Shown piece after piece: positions 26,847 through 35,843 of a stretch of 64,000 nt of DNA. The notes beneath the pieces were generated by a model, which saw nothing but the letters and a program-made list of their open reading frames with translations, was not told the DNA's origin and made no database searches. Made by a program: the position numbers and the translations under genes. The DNA is from DAIOEK01 sp964648485. GTDB taxonomy: Bacteria; Chloroflexota; Anaerolineae; Anaerolineales; Anaerolineaceae. Numbering within the stretch: position 1 is the stretch's first letter; every line of letters begins with the position of its first letter. The stretch lies in NCBI GenBank assembly GCA_964648485.1, contig CAZYOF010000001.1, forward strand, positions 186,001 to 250,000. The letters run 5' to 3'.

Positions 26847-28016
26847 ATGAAAAACCAATATAACTTTCAAAGAATTGTCTCCCGAAGGGATACCGACAGT
26901 ATCAAGTGGAATTTATATCCTGAGGATGTCATTCCATTATGGATAGCGGATATGGATTACCAATCACCACCTGAGGTTATTCAGGCTTTACATGATCGGA
27001 TAGATCATGGGATTTTTGGCTATGGATCTCCTTCGACTGATTTGACCGATATTATCGTTAATCATCTTAAAGACGCATTTGACTGGGAAATTCAGGCAGA
27101 GTGGGTTGTCTGGCTTCCAGGATTGGTGACCGGATTACATGTGTTCTGTAAGACGATCTCGCAAGATTGCACCCAAGTCATTGTACAACCTCCCGTATAT
27201 CCGCCTCTGCATCTTGCTCCGGCTGCGTCTGGATTAATCCCCAAATATTCTCCTTTGGTCCAGGACGAGACTGGCAGGTATGTCATGGATTTCACAGATT
27301 TGAATGCAAAGATGAAACAGGGATCTGGGTCGATGATTCTGTGTAATCCGCATAACCCCGTAGGGCGTGTTTTTTCTAAGGAAGAACTCGAAAAACTCGC
27401 TCAACTCTGCGTTGAGAACAATGTAATCCTTTGTTCTGATGAAATCCATTGTGACCTGGTTATTAATGGTTTCAGACACACTCCGATTGCATCATTATCC
27501 GAATCGATTGCAAATACAACGATTACCCTCATGGCACCGAGTAAAACATTTAACATAGCCGGTTTGGGTTGCTCATTTGCTGTAATTCCAAATGAAAACT
27601 TACGGAAAGCATTCAAGCAAGCATCCTGGGGAATAGTGCCGCATGTGAATATTTTGGGTTTTACAGCAGCTGAGGCAGCGTATAAATATGGTAAACCTTG
27701 GTTGCGGGAAGTGTGCTCCGCATTGGAGAATAATTATCAGTACTTGTTTAATTTTGTCCGAGACCGTTTAGCACCTATTGAAATGCAGCCGGTTGAAGGC
27801 ACTTATCTGGCGTGGTTGGATTGCCGTCAACTCAACCTGGACAATCCATCACAATTTTTTCTCGATAAGTGTAAAGTAGCATTAAATGATGGAGCTGATT
27901 TTGGGGAACAAGGAAAGGGATTTGTCCGTCTTAATTTTGCCTGCCCTGGCAAAATATTGGATCAAGCTTTACAACAAATGGAAGCGGGGTTGAGAGAACA
28001 CGGATTATTAAAATGA
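26847..28016 (+). CDS. PatB/MalY-type PLP aminotransferase, probable cystathionine beta-lyase (C-S lyase)
   Basis: A 389-residue fold I PLP enzyme of the MalY/PatB subgroup. Visible are PLWIADMDYQSPPEV at the N-terminus, CNPHNPVGRVFSKEEL, the cofactor Asp in CSDEIHCDLV and the Schiff-base lysine in APSKTFNIAGLGCSF. Members cleave the C-S bond of cystathionine or other cysteine conjugates to pyruvate, ammonia and a thiol. Length and motifs are complete. It overlaps the downstream YdcF-like gene by four bases (ATGA). Confidence 0.9.
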   Translation: MKNQYNFQRIVSRRDTDSIKWNLYPEDVIPLWIADMDYQSPPEVIQALHDRIDHGIFGYGSPSTDLTDIIVNHLKDAFDWEIQAEWVVWLPGLVTGLHVFCKTISQDCTQVIVQPPVYPPLHLAPAASGLIPKYSPLVQDETGRYVMDFTDLNAKMKQGSGSMILCNPHNPVGRVFSKEELEKLAQLCVENNVILCSDEIHCDLVINGFRHTPIASLSESIANTTITLMAPSKTFNIAGLGCSFAVIPNENLRKAFKQASWGIVPHVNILGFTAAEAAYKYGKPWLREVCSALENNYQYLFNFVRDRLAPIEMQPVEGTYLAWLDCRQLNLDNPSQFFLDKCKVALNDGADFGEQGKGFVRLNFACPGKILDQALQQMEAGLREHGLLK

Positions 28017-28630
28017 AAAAAAGAGTACTTTTTCCTCTTGCCATTCTGATTGGTATTGTGGCAGGGATGATCATGATTCCTGTGTTTGTGGTAAGTGCAG
28101 GCTATTATCTTATAGTTCGTGATCCCATTCGAAATTCATCTGCGGTAGCCGTATTAAGCGGAGGTGGGATTGAGCGCTTGGATCATGCAGTAAAGCTGAT
28201 GGATGATAATTTTACTAAAAGGCTTATTCTCACGAATACAAGCCAGGTAGATTCCCAAACCGGTACCCGGATGAGTAAAGTTATGATGGATCAGGCATCT
28301 CAGCGCGGTGTGAAGAAAGTAAATATTTATATTACCGGTGGTGAATCAGCTACCACCCGCGAAGAAGCAATTGCAATTCGAGCCCTTATGGATGAGCGAA
28401 ATTGGAAAAGTTTGATCGTTGTCACTGATTCGTTTCACTCGAGGAGAACAAAAATAATTTTTCATGATGTGTTTAAAGGATCAGGTGTAAAAATCTCAGT
28501 TAATCCGGTTGATGCGCCAGATTACTGGTATAAACCATCCACCTGGTGGCAAAGTCCTGATTCCCGAAAAGCGACAGTTTATGAATATATCTCGCTTATT
28601 TATAATTGGTTGGGATTATATGAAAAATAA
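28013..28630 (+). CDS. YdcF/SanA-like DUF218 membrane protein
   Basis: 205 residues with one N-terminal membrane anchor (about 5-33, ending VVSAGYYLIV) and a DUF218 domain outside the membrane or on its surface. Typical segments are AVAVLSGGGIERLDHAVKLM, RLILTNTS, ITGGESATTREEAIAI and LIVVTDSFHSRRTKIIF. Members such as SanA, ElyC and YdcF affect envelope integrity or lipid-carrier metabolism in other bacteria, with the chemistry mostly unknown. The start overlaps the PatB-like gene (ATGA), so they are co-translated. Confidence 0.82.
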   Translation: MKKRVLFPLAILIGIVAGMIMIPVFVVSAGYYLIVRDPIRNSSAVAVLSGGGIERLDHAVKLMDDNFTKRLILTNTSQVDSQTGTRMSKVMMDQASQRGVKKVNIYITGGESATTREEAIAIRALMDERNWKSLIVVTDSFHSRRTKIIFHDVFKGSGVKISVNPVDAPDYWYKPSTWWQSPDSRKATVYEYISLIYNWLGLYEK

Positions 28631-28637
28631 AAAAAAA

Positions 28638-28672
28638 AGGACCTGCCTGATCAGGGAGGTCCTAGGTTTTTT
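28638..28672. terminator. Bidirectional terminator between the YdcF-like gene and csp
   Basis: AGGACCT (28638-28644) pairs with AGGTCCT (28657-28663) around an inner CTGATCAG palindrome with a GC/GG mismatch. T6 follows on the plus side, and a run of ten A before it supplies the U-tract for minus-strand transcripts. The flanking genes converge. Confidence 0.8.
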
Positions 28673-28692
28673 GAAAGATAAATTTCGAAGAA

Positions 28693-28905
28693 TTATTCTA
28701 CAGGAACTACATCTGCAGCCTGGAGACCTTTCGGTCCATCTTCAATCGAGAATTCAACTTTCTGAGCTTCCCGAAGGCGTTTGTATCCATCCATGTTGAT
28801 TGAAGAGAAATGTACAAAGACATCTTCTCCATCATCACGACCGATGAAACCATAACCTTTGGTTGCGTTGAACCACTTAACGGTGCCAACAAAACGTTCT
28901 GACAT
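28693..28905 (-). CDS. Cold-shock domain protein
   Basis: A 70-residue CspA-type OB-fold protein. It has [20 protein letters not shown] with the RNP1 motif KGYGFIG, then the RNP2 motif VFVHFSSI and a [19 protein letters not shown] tail. It binds single-stranded RNA/DNA and probably acts as an RNA chaperone. Monocistronic: a good promoter lies at 28965-28992 and the leader is about 50 bases, containing a CGATGT/ACATCG inverted repeat. GGAGAAAG precedes the ATG. Confidence 0.95.
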   Translation of the reverse strand: MSERFVGTVKWFNATKGYGFIGRDDGEDVFVHFSSINMDGYKRLREAQKVEFSIEDGPKGLQAADVVPVE

Positions 28906-28964
28906 ACTACTTTCTCCATCTATAATGTTTTGAACGATGTGCCGAATGCAACATCGGGAGCAAG

Positions 28965-28992
28965 ATTATCATGGTTAGCGGATATGTGTCAA
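28965..28992 (-). promoter_or_regulatory. Predicted promoter of the cold-shock gene
   Basis: On the minus strand, TTGACA (28987-28992), a 16-base spacer and GATAAT (28965-28970). It predicts a 5' leader of about 50 bases before the ATG at 28905. Confidence 0.65.
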
Positions 28993-29064
28993 GATGTGAG
29001 TACCTGGTTTTTGATGGATAACAACCATTTATATGCAGAATTAATATCCATGTAAAACAAGGTC

Positions 29065-29070
29065 TATAAT
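29065..29070 (+). promoter_or_regulatory. Candidate -10 element of a leaderless promoter (TPR gene)
   Basis: TATAAT, then GGTGCC and the ATG at 29077, with no Shine-Dalgarno. The layout matches the PatB-like gene base for base apart from one C/T difference. The upstream bases also share TGTAA and CAA elements. No obvious -35. Confidence 0.45.
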
Positions 29071-29076
29071 GGTGCC

Positions 29077-30456
29077 ATGCGGTTGACTAATTCATTCCCA
29101 CTGTTTCAATTTCTTATTTCAGTATTTGTACTCACCTCTCTGGCTGGTATATCTCCATTACCAGGTTGGGTAAATCCATCAATATCACGGGCAGAATTAG
29201 CATACGAAAATGGATCATATTATGATGCATATATTGAATATCGAAAACTGTATGAACTCATGCCATATCGAGCAGATATTGAGGAAAGGCTGGCTGAGAC
29301 AGCAATAAAAATAAATAATTTTGATGAAGGAATACAATTACTTGAGAAGATGGCGGATGCGGACACATTATCTGCAAAAGGTTTACTCATTCTTGCGGAT
29401 ATTTACCAACAGGAAGGGAATTTATTGAAAGTCATATCTACATACCAGAAAGTGACCGATGGAACCTCAGAAAGTAGTCTAGCAAAGGCGAACCTTCTGA
29501 AAATATATATTTCCCAGAGTGATTGGACGAATGCAAAAGAATTAATGGATAACGAACCCCAAAATTTTTTTAAACAAACTGCAATTAACCTTTTCATTGA
29601 CCCCGGGTTAGTAGTCCAGGGCGCCTCTTCACCAGATGTACTGTCCCTGCGATTACTTGCAGAAGATTTAACTAAGGGAAAAAATAATCGTGAGTCCCTT
29701 GCATCTACCTGGATCAGAATTGGGCAGGTATTTGCTCAAAATTCGGAGAATGATCTGGCTCAGGCGGCATTCCGTGAAGCGGTAAAACTCACTCCAGAAT
29801 CCGGGGTTTCATGGGCTGCACTGGGTGGATTTCTGGCTGGTGTAGGGAGTGGAGGCGAGGCAGAAATTCAACAGAGTCTGAATTTGGATTCGAATAGTTT
29901 TGTGGTAAATCAAACTGCCGGATACGTTTTTCTGAAAAACAACAAACCTGATGTAGCCCTGGTATATCTGCTAAAAGCAAACAAAATGATACCAGATGAT
30001 GTTCAAACTCTCTTATTGCTAAGCCAGGCTGAGTTAATTCTTGGACAATATCTGCAGGCATTATCCCACTGGGCAGAAGCAGCTCCATTGGCTGATAAAC
30101 CTTCCGATGTCTGGCGCGATCTTATAAATTTCACATTAGAAAATCCTCTTTTCTTGCGAGAAAATGGTTTGCCAGCAGTGCGGAAATTATTGCAAGAGGC
30201 TGGTGTATCTGCAGAAGATTATGATCTGGCTGCCAGGGTTTACCTGGCATTGGAGGATCCACTTACTGCAGAAAAGTATTGGCGATATGCAATCAGTCAT
30301 TATCCTATGAGTTATATCAGCCATCTCCATCTTGGAATCTGGTTAGCCGAGAATGGATTCGAGGCTGAAGGCAGAAATTTAATAAAACAGGCTGCAGAGC
30401 AGGATGCGGATCAGGAAATCAGTCAGGAAGCACGTCAATGGCTGAGTAGCCGATAA
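29077..30456 (+). CDS. Secreted or membrane-anchored TPR-repeat protein
   Basis: 459 residues. A hydrophobic N-terminal segment (about 8-28) acts as signal peptide or anchor. It is followed by helical TPR-like repeats: AYENGSYYDAYIEYRKLYEL, AKGLLILADIYQQEGNLLKV, ALGGFLAGVGSGGEAEIQQS and VALVYLLKANKMIPDD. TPR arrays mediate protein-protein contacts; nothing indicates an enzymatic role. The downstream lipoprotein gene (30492) is 35 bases away on the same strand, so the two could act together at the cell surface. Confidence 0.75.
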   Translation: MRLTNSFPLFQFLISVFVLTSLAGISPLPGWVNPSISRAELAYENGSYYDAYIEYRKLYELMPYRADIEERLAETAIKINNFDEGIQLLEKMADADTLSAKGLLILADIYQQEGNLLKVISTYQKVTDGTSESSLAKANLLKIYISQSDWTNAKELMDNEPQNFFKQTAINLFIDPGLVVQGASSPDVLSLRLLAEDLTKGKNNRESLASTWIRIGQVFAQNSENDLAQAAFREAVKLTPESGVSWAALGGFLAGVGSGGEAEIQQSLNLDSNSFVVNQTAGYVFLKNNKPDVALVYLLKANKMIPDDVQTLLLLSQAELILGQYLQALSHWAEAAPLADKPSDVWRDLINFTLENPLFLRENGLPAVRKLLQEAGVSAEDYDLAARVYLALEDPLTAEKYWRYAISHYPMSYISHLHLGIWLAENGFEAEGRNLIKQAAEQDADQEISQEARQWLSSR

Positions 30457-30491
30457 AATTTACAGATATAATTAGTCTATCTGGAGAGAAA

Positions 30492-31163
30492 ATGCAAAAA
30501 CGCATCATCTCAGTTATATTCATCATTTTCATCAGTGGAATGCTTTCGGGCTGCCAGGTCGTTGAATCTATGGTTTCTCAGCTGTTTGCGCAGGAAAGCG
30601 TGGATGTGCCCGTATTTATGGATGATTTTACTAATCATGATAATACCTGGAGCACAGTGGTTACCGATGAAGGTATTGTGAACTATGACGGGGACACACT
30701 GCGAATACTCATCAATCAAAAGGATTCTTTTTTCTGGTCCACCCCTGAATTAGAGATTGCTGATTCAGTTGTAAATGTAAGTACAGTTAAACTTTCCGGT
30801 CCGGATGATAACCTTTTTGGATTGGTTTGCCGAATGCAGGACGACCGTAATTATTACGCTTTCCTGGTTTCTTCAGATGGATACTATGGAATCGTGAAAG
30901 TCGAAAATGGATTTCAGCAGATACTTGGTCCCGGAGAGATGGGTACCACAAAGCTGGTACAGGCAGAAAATAAAATAAATCATATCAGAGCGGATTGTGA
31001 TGGCAACGAGCTGACCCTGTATTTAAATTGGGAGAAATTAGCCAGCGTTACCGATGATTCCTTTAAAAAAGGCAAGGTAGGTGTAATTGCTGGTACTCTG
31101 GAAAATATTGGAACTGATATCCGGTTTGATAATTTTATTGTGCTGAAGCCGAAATCTGATTAG
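30492..31163 (+). CDS. Lipoprotein with LamG/concanavalin-like domain
   Basis: 223 residues. A lipobox MLSGC ends the signal peptide (Cys near residue 21), so the protein should be processed by LspA and anchored to the membrane. The mature part has a jelly-roll pattern often seen in LamG-like and 3-keto-disaccharide hydrolase-like domains: FMDDFTNHDNTWS, GLVCRMQDDRNYYAFLVS, GYYGIVKVENG and IRFDNFIVLKP. It probably binds a carbohydrate or another surface ligand; no catalytic residues are evident. GGAGAG precedes the ATG. Confidence 0.75.
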   Translation: MQKRIISVIFIIFISGMLSGCQVVESMVSQLFAQESVDVPVFMDDFTNHDNTWSTVVTDEGIVNYDGDTLRILINQKDSFFWSTPELEIADSVVNVSTVKLSGPDDNLFGLVCRMQDDRNYYAFLVSSDGYYGIVKVENGFQQILGPGEMGTTKLVQAENKINHIRADCDGNELTLYLNWEKLASVTDDSFKKGKVGVIAGTLENIGTDIRFDNFIVLKPKSD

Positions 31164-31170
31164 TGAAGTT

Positions 31171-32457
31171 ATGCGTGTTTTCCTTGATTCCGTTGGTTGC
31201 AAATTAAACCAGAGTGAAATTGAAAAGTATGCTGCCCAGTTGCATGAAGCCGGGCATGATCTGGTGGGTAATGTTACTGATGCGGATGTATATATCTTGA
31301 ATACATGCGCAGTTACCGCTGCGGCTTCATCTGATTCAAGACAGAAACTGCGTCAGGCAGTGCATCAAAATCCAGCGATTGAAATTATTGCAACTGGCTG
31401 CCTGGTATCGTTGGATGATTCAATAAAACAGATCATTCCGCAAATTCGCAGAATCGTTCCAAATCAGGATAAGGATAATCTTGTTAGAGAAATGCTGGGT
31501 GAATTACCAGACCTGGAATACTATGAAAGGCAGCCAATTCCCGGTGTTCGGCGTCGTACCCGAGCTTTTATTAAAGTTCAAGATGGATGTGATAATTTTT
31601 GTACTTATTGCATTACTCGTCTCGCGCGAGGTCAATCCCGTAGTGTTGACTTAAATTTGATATTAAGTGATATTCATGGTGCGTTGGCTGGGGGAGCAAA
31701 AGAAGTGGTCCTTACCGGGGTACATCTAGCATCATATGGTATGGATTTTTATCCGAAACAGTCATTAGAGTTACTACTTCAAAAAATTCTCAAGGATATT
31801 CCCCGGGACATCCGGATAAGAGTATCATCGCTTGAACCATGGGATCTGACACCTGAATTCTTCGATCTTTGGAAGGATACCCGTCTCTGTCCGCATTTTC
31901 ATCTCCCGTTGCAATCGGGATCTGATACTGTTTTACGGCGGATGGCACGGAAGGTTACTACCAGTGAATATAAGCTTTTAGTGGAAGAATTACTGGCACG
32001 TATTCCAGATGCTGCAGTAACAACAGATATTATTGTTGGATTCCCGGGGGAAACCGAAACTGAATTTTACGATACATTGGAATTCATCAGAAGTATTCCA
32101 TTTGCAGGTGGGCATGTTTTTAGTTACTCCGCCAGAGAAGGTACTGGGGCAGCCAAAATGAATATGCAAATCCATGGGAGCATCAAACGGGAGAGAAGCG
32201 CTACGCTCAGGAAGGTATTCGCTGATTCAGCTTATCATTACCATCAGCAATTTCTGGGAAAAACAGTTCAAGTACTGTGGGAATCATCCAGGAAGGTTAC
32301 AAAAAATTATCTGCTGTCAGGGCATACGCCGAATTATTTACGGGTGGATGCCATCAGCAATCAACCTCTGCGGAATCAATACAGCCTGGTGAAAATTGAT
32401 AAAATCTCTGAAAATTTTTGCGAAGGTACGATTTCTACGCAAGTGATGCGAGAATAA
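31171..32457 (+). CDS. mtaB: tRNA (t6A37) methylthiotransferase MtaB-like radical SAM enzyme
   Basis: 428 residues. The N-terminal UPF0004 domain holds DSVGCKLNQSE, NTCAVT and ATGCLVSLDD, the cysteines that bind the auxiliary [4Fe-4S] cluster. The radical SAM motif is CDNFCTYC near residue 141, followed by RLARGQSRS. A C-terminal TRAM-like region ends the protein. The CKLNQ signature points to MtaB (methylthiolation of t6A37) rather than MiaB or RimO. It lies eight bases after the lipoprotein gene, and its 3' end overlaps the convergent tatC by 23 bases. Confidence 0.9.
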   Translation: MRVFLDSVGCKLNQSEIEKYAAQLHEAGHDLVGNVTDADVYILNTCAVTAAASSDSRQKLRQAVHQNPAIEIIATGCLVSLDDSIKQIIPQIRRIVPNQDKDNLVREMLGELPDLEYYERQPIPGVRRRTRAFIKVQDGCDNFCTYCITRLARGQSRSVDLNLILSDIHGALAGGAKEVVLTGVHLASYGMDFYPKQSLELLLQKILKDIPRDIRIRVSSLEPWDLTPEFFDLWKDTRLCPHFHLPLQSGSDTVLRRMARKVTTSEYKLLVEELLARIPDAAVTTDIIVGFPGETETEFYDTLEFIRSIPFAGGHVFSYSAREGTGAAKMNMQIHGSIKRERSATLRKVFADSAYHYHQQFLGKTVQVLWESSRKVTKNYLLSGHTPNYLRVDAISNQPLRNQYSLVKIDKISENFCEGTISTQVMRE

Positions 32458-33139
32458 TACTCAAAATATATATTACGATCAGGGGACCCATCATCAATGC
32501 CATATTAACCGGGTCCACAGTTGGGGTAATCGCTGCTGAGAGAATGGCAATCAAAACCAGTGCGATCCGCCAGCCTTTGAGTAATAATTTTCCGGTAACC
32601 AGTTTTAATTTAGCAAGGATAAACACAATGAGGGGAGTTTCAAAGCTGACGCCCATCCAGAAGAGCAGGTTGGTGACAAAACCAATGTAATTGGCAAGAC
32701 GGGGTGTGGTTGTCACACCTAGAAATTGGGTAAGGAAGTTAACTGCAGGGGAAAGCAACACAAAGTAAGCAAAGCCGACACCTGCAAAAAAGAAGATCGA
32801 GGCCATGGGTACTCCCCAGTAAACCCATTTCTTTTCACCAGGAAGCAAACCGGGTAGAACAAACATGAGAAGCTGGTAAAGAATAACAGGCATCGCCAGA
32901 ATCGCGCCCTGAATCAATGACACGCGCATAAAAACCGATATATTTTCAGTTACTTCAATCGATTGCAATCTTTCCAATCCACCGATAGGGGTTGCGAGAA
33001 TAGCAATACTTTTTTCTGTAATCAGCATACTGATGATGGTTGTAGCTGCCAGCGCAATGAGTGCTTTCAGTAATCTGATTCGCAACTCTTCAATGTGTTC
33101 CAGCACGCTCATCTCTTGGTTAGCTTTTTGATTACTCAT
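32435..33139 (-). CDS. tatC: Sec-independent protein translocase TatC
   Basis: 234 residues with six membrane helices, beginning MSVLEHIEELRIRLLKAL after a short tail, the typical TatC N-terminus including the E-E-L-R contact used in signal recognition. Further motifs are MRVSLIQGAILAMPVILYQL, LPGLLPGEKKW and FVTNLLFWMGVSFETPLIVF. It is the twin-arginine receptor of folded-protein export. The gene overlaps tatB by eight bases, and tatA lies upstream. Its 3' end overlaps the mtaB 3' end tail to tail. Confidence 0.93.
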   Translation of the reverse strand: MSNQKANQEMSVLEHIEELRIRLLKALIALAATTIISMLITEKSIAILATPIGGLERLQSIEVTENISVFMRVSLIQGAILAMPVILYQLLMFVLPGLLPGEKKWVYWGVPMASIFFFAGVGFAYFVLLSPAVNFLTQFLGVTTTPRLANYIGFVTNLLFWMGVSFETPLIVFILAKLKLVTGKLLLKGWRIALVLIAILSAAITPTVDPVNMALMMGPLIVIYILSIILASLA

Positions 33140-33491
33140 TGTCTGTATTCGTGATTGAAGATGATTTTATGTTCTCAGGTTTATCTTTTTGGCCATCATT
33201 TGGTTGAGGTCTCTCTGGCAGATCCATCGATATGGAATTTTGTATAAACCTGGTATCTCGTAGCTCATCGAGCGTTTCCTGCAAACCTGTTTCTTGCATT
33301 ATTTTATCCTGTGCCTGACGAATTTCTCGGGTGGATTTTACAATATTTCGCCAGCCTTCAGATTGAACAATTTGCTTGATAAAGCTCCCTGTTTTTTGAG
33401 CCGTCTCGACCATGCCTTTCGGGCCAAGAAGAATTAATGCAAGCACCAGAATTAAAACAAATTCCAGTGGACCGATACCAAATATATCCAT
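33132..33491 (-). CDS. tatB: Sec-independent translocase TatA/TatB-type protein, probably TatB
   Basis: 119 residues: one N-terminal membrane helix (FGIGPLEFVLILVLALILLG), the LGPKGMVE hinge, then a long amphipathic and polar helix with a charged tail. The length and the Gly-Pro-Lys hinge favour TatB, while the gene upstream encodes a shorter TatA. TatB with TatC would form the signal-peptide receptor. It overlaps the tatC start by eight bases. Confidence 0.82.
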   Translation of the reverse strand: MDIFGIGPLEFVLILVLALILLGPKGMVETAQKTGSFIKQIVQSEGWRNIVKSTREIRQAQDKIMQETGLQETLDELRDTRFIQNSISMDLPERPQPNDGQKDKPENIKSSSITNTDNE

Positions 33492-33509
33492 AATGATTTC
33501 TAATGGGAT

Positions 33510-33701
33510 TTAATCGTTCTTCTTTGTATTACTGTCTTCAGACTCGTGCTTTTCATCCGTCTTTCCCTGCAAACCTTCTCGAAATTGACGAATTGCATTA
33601 CCCAGTTCACCGGCAACCTTACTGATCCTTCCAACACCAAAGATGAGTAAGATGACCACCAACACCACAATTAATTCAGGAAGTCCAAATGTATTAAACA
33701 A
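33510..33701 (-). CDS. tatA: Sec-independent translocase subunit TatA
   Basis: A 63-residue protein with the TatA layout: a short periplasm-side start MFNTFGLPELIVV, a single membrane helix, the FGVGRISKVAGELG hinge and amphipathic helix, and a charged tail. TatA oligomers form the transport pore. AAGGAG lies upstream of the ATG. It begins the tatABC operon, which diverges from the APC permease gene. Confidence 0.9.
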   Translation of the reverse strand: MFNTFGLPELIVVLVVILLIFGVGRISKVAGELGNAIRQFREGLQGKTDEKHESEDSNTKKND

Positions 33702-33807
33702 GACAAACTCCTTATGATCAGGCTGTAGTATTAATTATAATCCAGTGTATTTAGAGCGAATTAATGCTGTTTAAAGATGATTCTATAATTATTAAGGCTA
33801 AAATATC

Positions 33808-33836
33808 TTGTATAACAAATATAAGTAACATATAAT
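33808..33836 (+). promoter_or_regulatory. Predicted promoter of the APC permease-trkA operon
   Basis: TTGTAT at 33808-33813, a 17-base spacer and TATAAT at 33831-33836, about 35 bases before the ATG. The 170-base divergent gap with tatA shows no riboswitch-like structure I can recognise. Confidence 0.5.
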
Positions 33837-33870
33837 TACTCGCCTTGCCTGGATTTAAGAAGGATAAAAA

Positions 33871-35814
33871 ATGTCGCACCTGAATGATGAAGAAATATCC
33901 GGAATAATCAAACAAAACCCGGATTATCAACCTCCCAAAAGCTGGCGGACCTGGCTTATTGGCAGGCCATTACAGACCGCAGATGCATCTCACCAAACAA
34001 TTGGTAAATTAATCGGGCTGGCAGTCTTTGCGTCAGATGCTTTATCATCCACTGCGTATGCAACACAGGAAATGATGGTTATCCTGGCTGCTGCCGGGAC
34101 TGCCGCATTTCAAGTCTCATTTCCGCTCTCACTTGCGATTGTCGCTTTACTTGCCATAGTAACCCTTTCCTACGAACAGACAATCCATGCCTATCCCAAT
34201 GGTGGTGGCGCATATATAGTTTCCAGAGATAACCTTGGAGAGTTTCCCTCTCAGGTTGCTGGCGCTGCGCTGCTGATGGATTACATCCTAACCGTAGCTG
34301 TTTCTGTATCATCGGGTGTTGCTCAAATTGTCTCTGCATTTCCAGAAACATTCGAATACCGGGTTTGGCTTTCTGCCGGTTTTGTCCTTTTGATAACCAT
34401 CATTAATCTCAGAGGGGTAAAAGAATCTGGCACCCTGTTTGCGATCCCGAGTTATTTCTTTGTCGCCATGATGTACCTTACTGTGGGAATAGGATTGTTC
34501 CGTTACTTCACCGGTTCATTAGGGGTGGTGACCAATCCACCCGAAATGGAAATGCTCCATGGTTTACAACCAATCACTTTCTTTCTAATCCTTAAAGCAT
34601 TTTCCAGCGGATCGACTACTTTAACAGGTGTTGAAGCTATCTCAAATGGTGTAACAGCGTTTAAAGAACCAAGAAGCGCAAATGCTGGAAAAACGCTGCT
34701 GGCTATGTCTACCATTCTTGGCAGCCTTCTCGTTGGGATCACTTTCTTAGCGGTCCATACAGTTGCCATTCCATCAGAAGAAGAAACCATCATTTCTCAA
34801 TTGGCGAGAACTATCTGGGGATCACGCGGATTCTTTTATCTGGCAACAATCACAGCAACCACAGTAATTCTGATCATGGCAGCCAATACCGCTTTTGCTG
34901 GTTTTCCCAGGTTGGGAGCTTTGATTGCTGAAGATGGATTTTTACCAAGGCAGCTTACATTCAGAGGCAGCAGATTAGTTTACTCTCGTGGGATTATTCT
35001 TCTGGCTATTGTAGCCGTTATTCTTATCGCCCTATTTAAAGCCAGTGTTACCCGGCTAATTCCGTTGTATGCGATTGGTGTATTCCTATCGTTTTCACTC
35101 TCGCAGGCTGGTATGGCTCATCGATGGTGGAAATCTGGCCGTCTTGGAAAGGATGGCAGTATCACCGAACGCGGTTCTACCATTATTTATGATCGAAGCT
35201 GGTTGATTAAGATGATCATAAATGGTGTCGGAGCGTTAACAACTTTTGCTGTTATGTGGGTGTTTGCTATCACAAAATTTGTTGATGGAGCCTATGTTGT
35301 TGTAATATTATTGCCGATTTTGATATTTGGATTTTATGCAATTCACAGACATTACCGGAGCATAGCTGGAAAACTCTCCCTCGATAATTACGGTGCTCCA
35401 CCGCGCATAATTCGACATCGGGTCTTGCTGCCTATCAGTGGCGTACATCGAGGCTCGCTCGCAGCTCTCAGATATGCAAGAACATTATCTGAAGATATCA
35501 CAGCCGTTCATGTTTCCATTGACCCAGATGAAGCAAGAAAAGTCGAGGAAAAGTGGCAAATCTGGGGTGATGGGATCCGTCTGGTTGTTCTGGAATCTCA
35601 ATATCGATTGATGGTTGAACCACTTTTACAGTATATTGAAGAAGTACGGGCGAATATGCAACTGAATGAAACGCTGACGATCGTGGTCCCACAATTTGTT
35701 CCAAAACATTGGTGGAGTAATTCCCTCCATACACAAACTGCATTCATTTTACGTTCAGCGCTGATATTCAAACCTGGAATCGTTATAACGAATGTACCAT
35801 ATCAGGTTGATTAA
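33871..35814 (+). CDS. APC-superfamily permease, KimA-like
   Basis: 647 residues: about 12 membrane helices in the first 490 residues and a cytosolic C-terminal domain of about 130 residues that looks like a universal-stress/nucleotide-binding fold (HRVLLPISGVHRGSLAALRY). The helix-1 region AVFASDALSSTAYATQEM and the later GVEAISNGVTAFKEP segment are typical of APC proteins close to the potassium/proton symporter KimA. Two TrkA-type genes follow within 30 bases, supporting ion, probably K+, transport. Amino-acid transport is the alternative. AAGGA precedes the ATG. Confidence 0.82.
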   Translation: MSHLNDEEISGIIKQNPDYQPPKSWRTWLIGRPLQTADASHQTIGKLIGLAVFASDALSSTAYATQEMMVILAAAGTAAFQVSFPLSLAIVALLAIVTLSYEQTIHAYPNGGGAYIVSRDNLGEFPSQVAGAALLMDYILTVAVSVSSGVAQIVSAFPETFEYRVWLSAGFVLLITIINLRGVKESGTLFAIPSYFFVAMMYLTVGIGLFRYFTGSLGVVTNPPEMEMLHGLQPITFFLILKAFSSGSTTLTGVEAISNGVTAFKEPRSANAGKTLLAMSTILGSLLVGITFLAVHTVAIPSEEETIISQLARTIWGSRGFFYLATITATTVILIMAANTAFAGFPRLGALIAEDGFLPRQLTFRGSRLVYSRGIILLAIVAVILIALFKASVTRLIPLYAIGVFLSFSLSQAGMAHRWWKSGRLGKDGSITERGSTIIYDRSWLIKMIINGVGALTTFAVMWVFAITKFVDGAYVVVILLPILIFGFYAIHRHYRSIAGKLSLDNYGAPPRIIRHRVLLPISGVHRGSLAALRYARTLSEDITAVHVSIDPDEARKVEEKWQIWGDGIRLVVLESQYRLMVEPLLQYIEEVRANMQLNETLTIVVPQFVPKHWWSNSLHTQTAFILRSALIFKPGIVITNVPYQVD

Positions 35815-35843
35815 CCTGAGATAAAGGGATTAAGGATAAGCAT

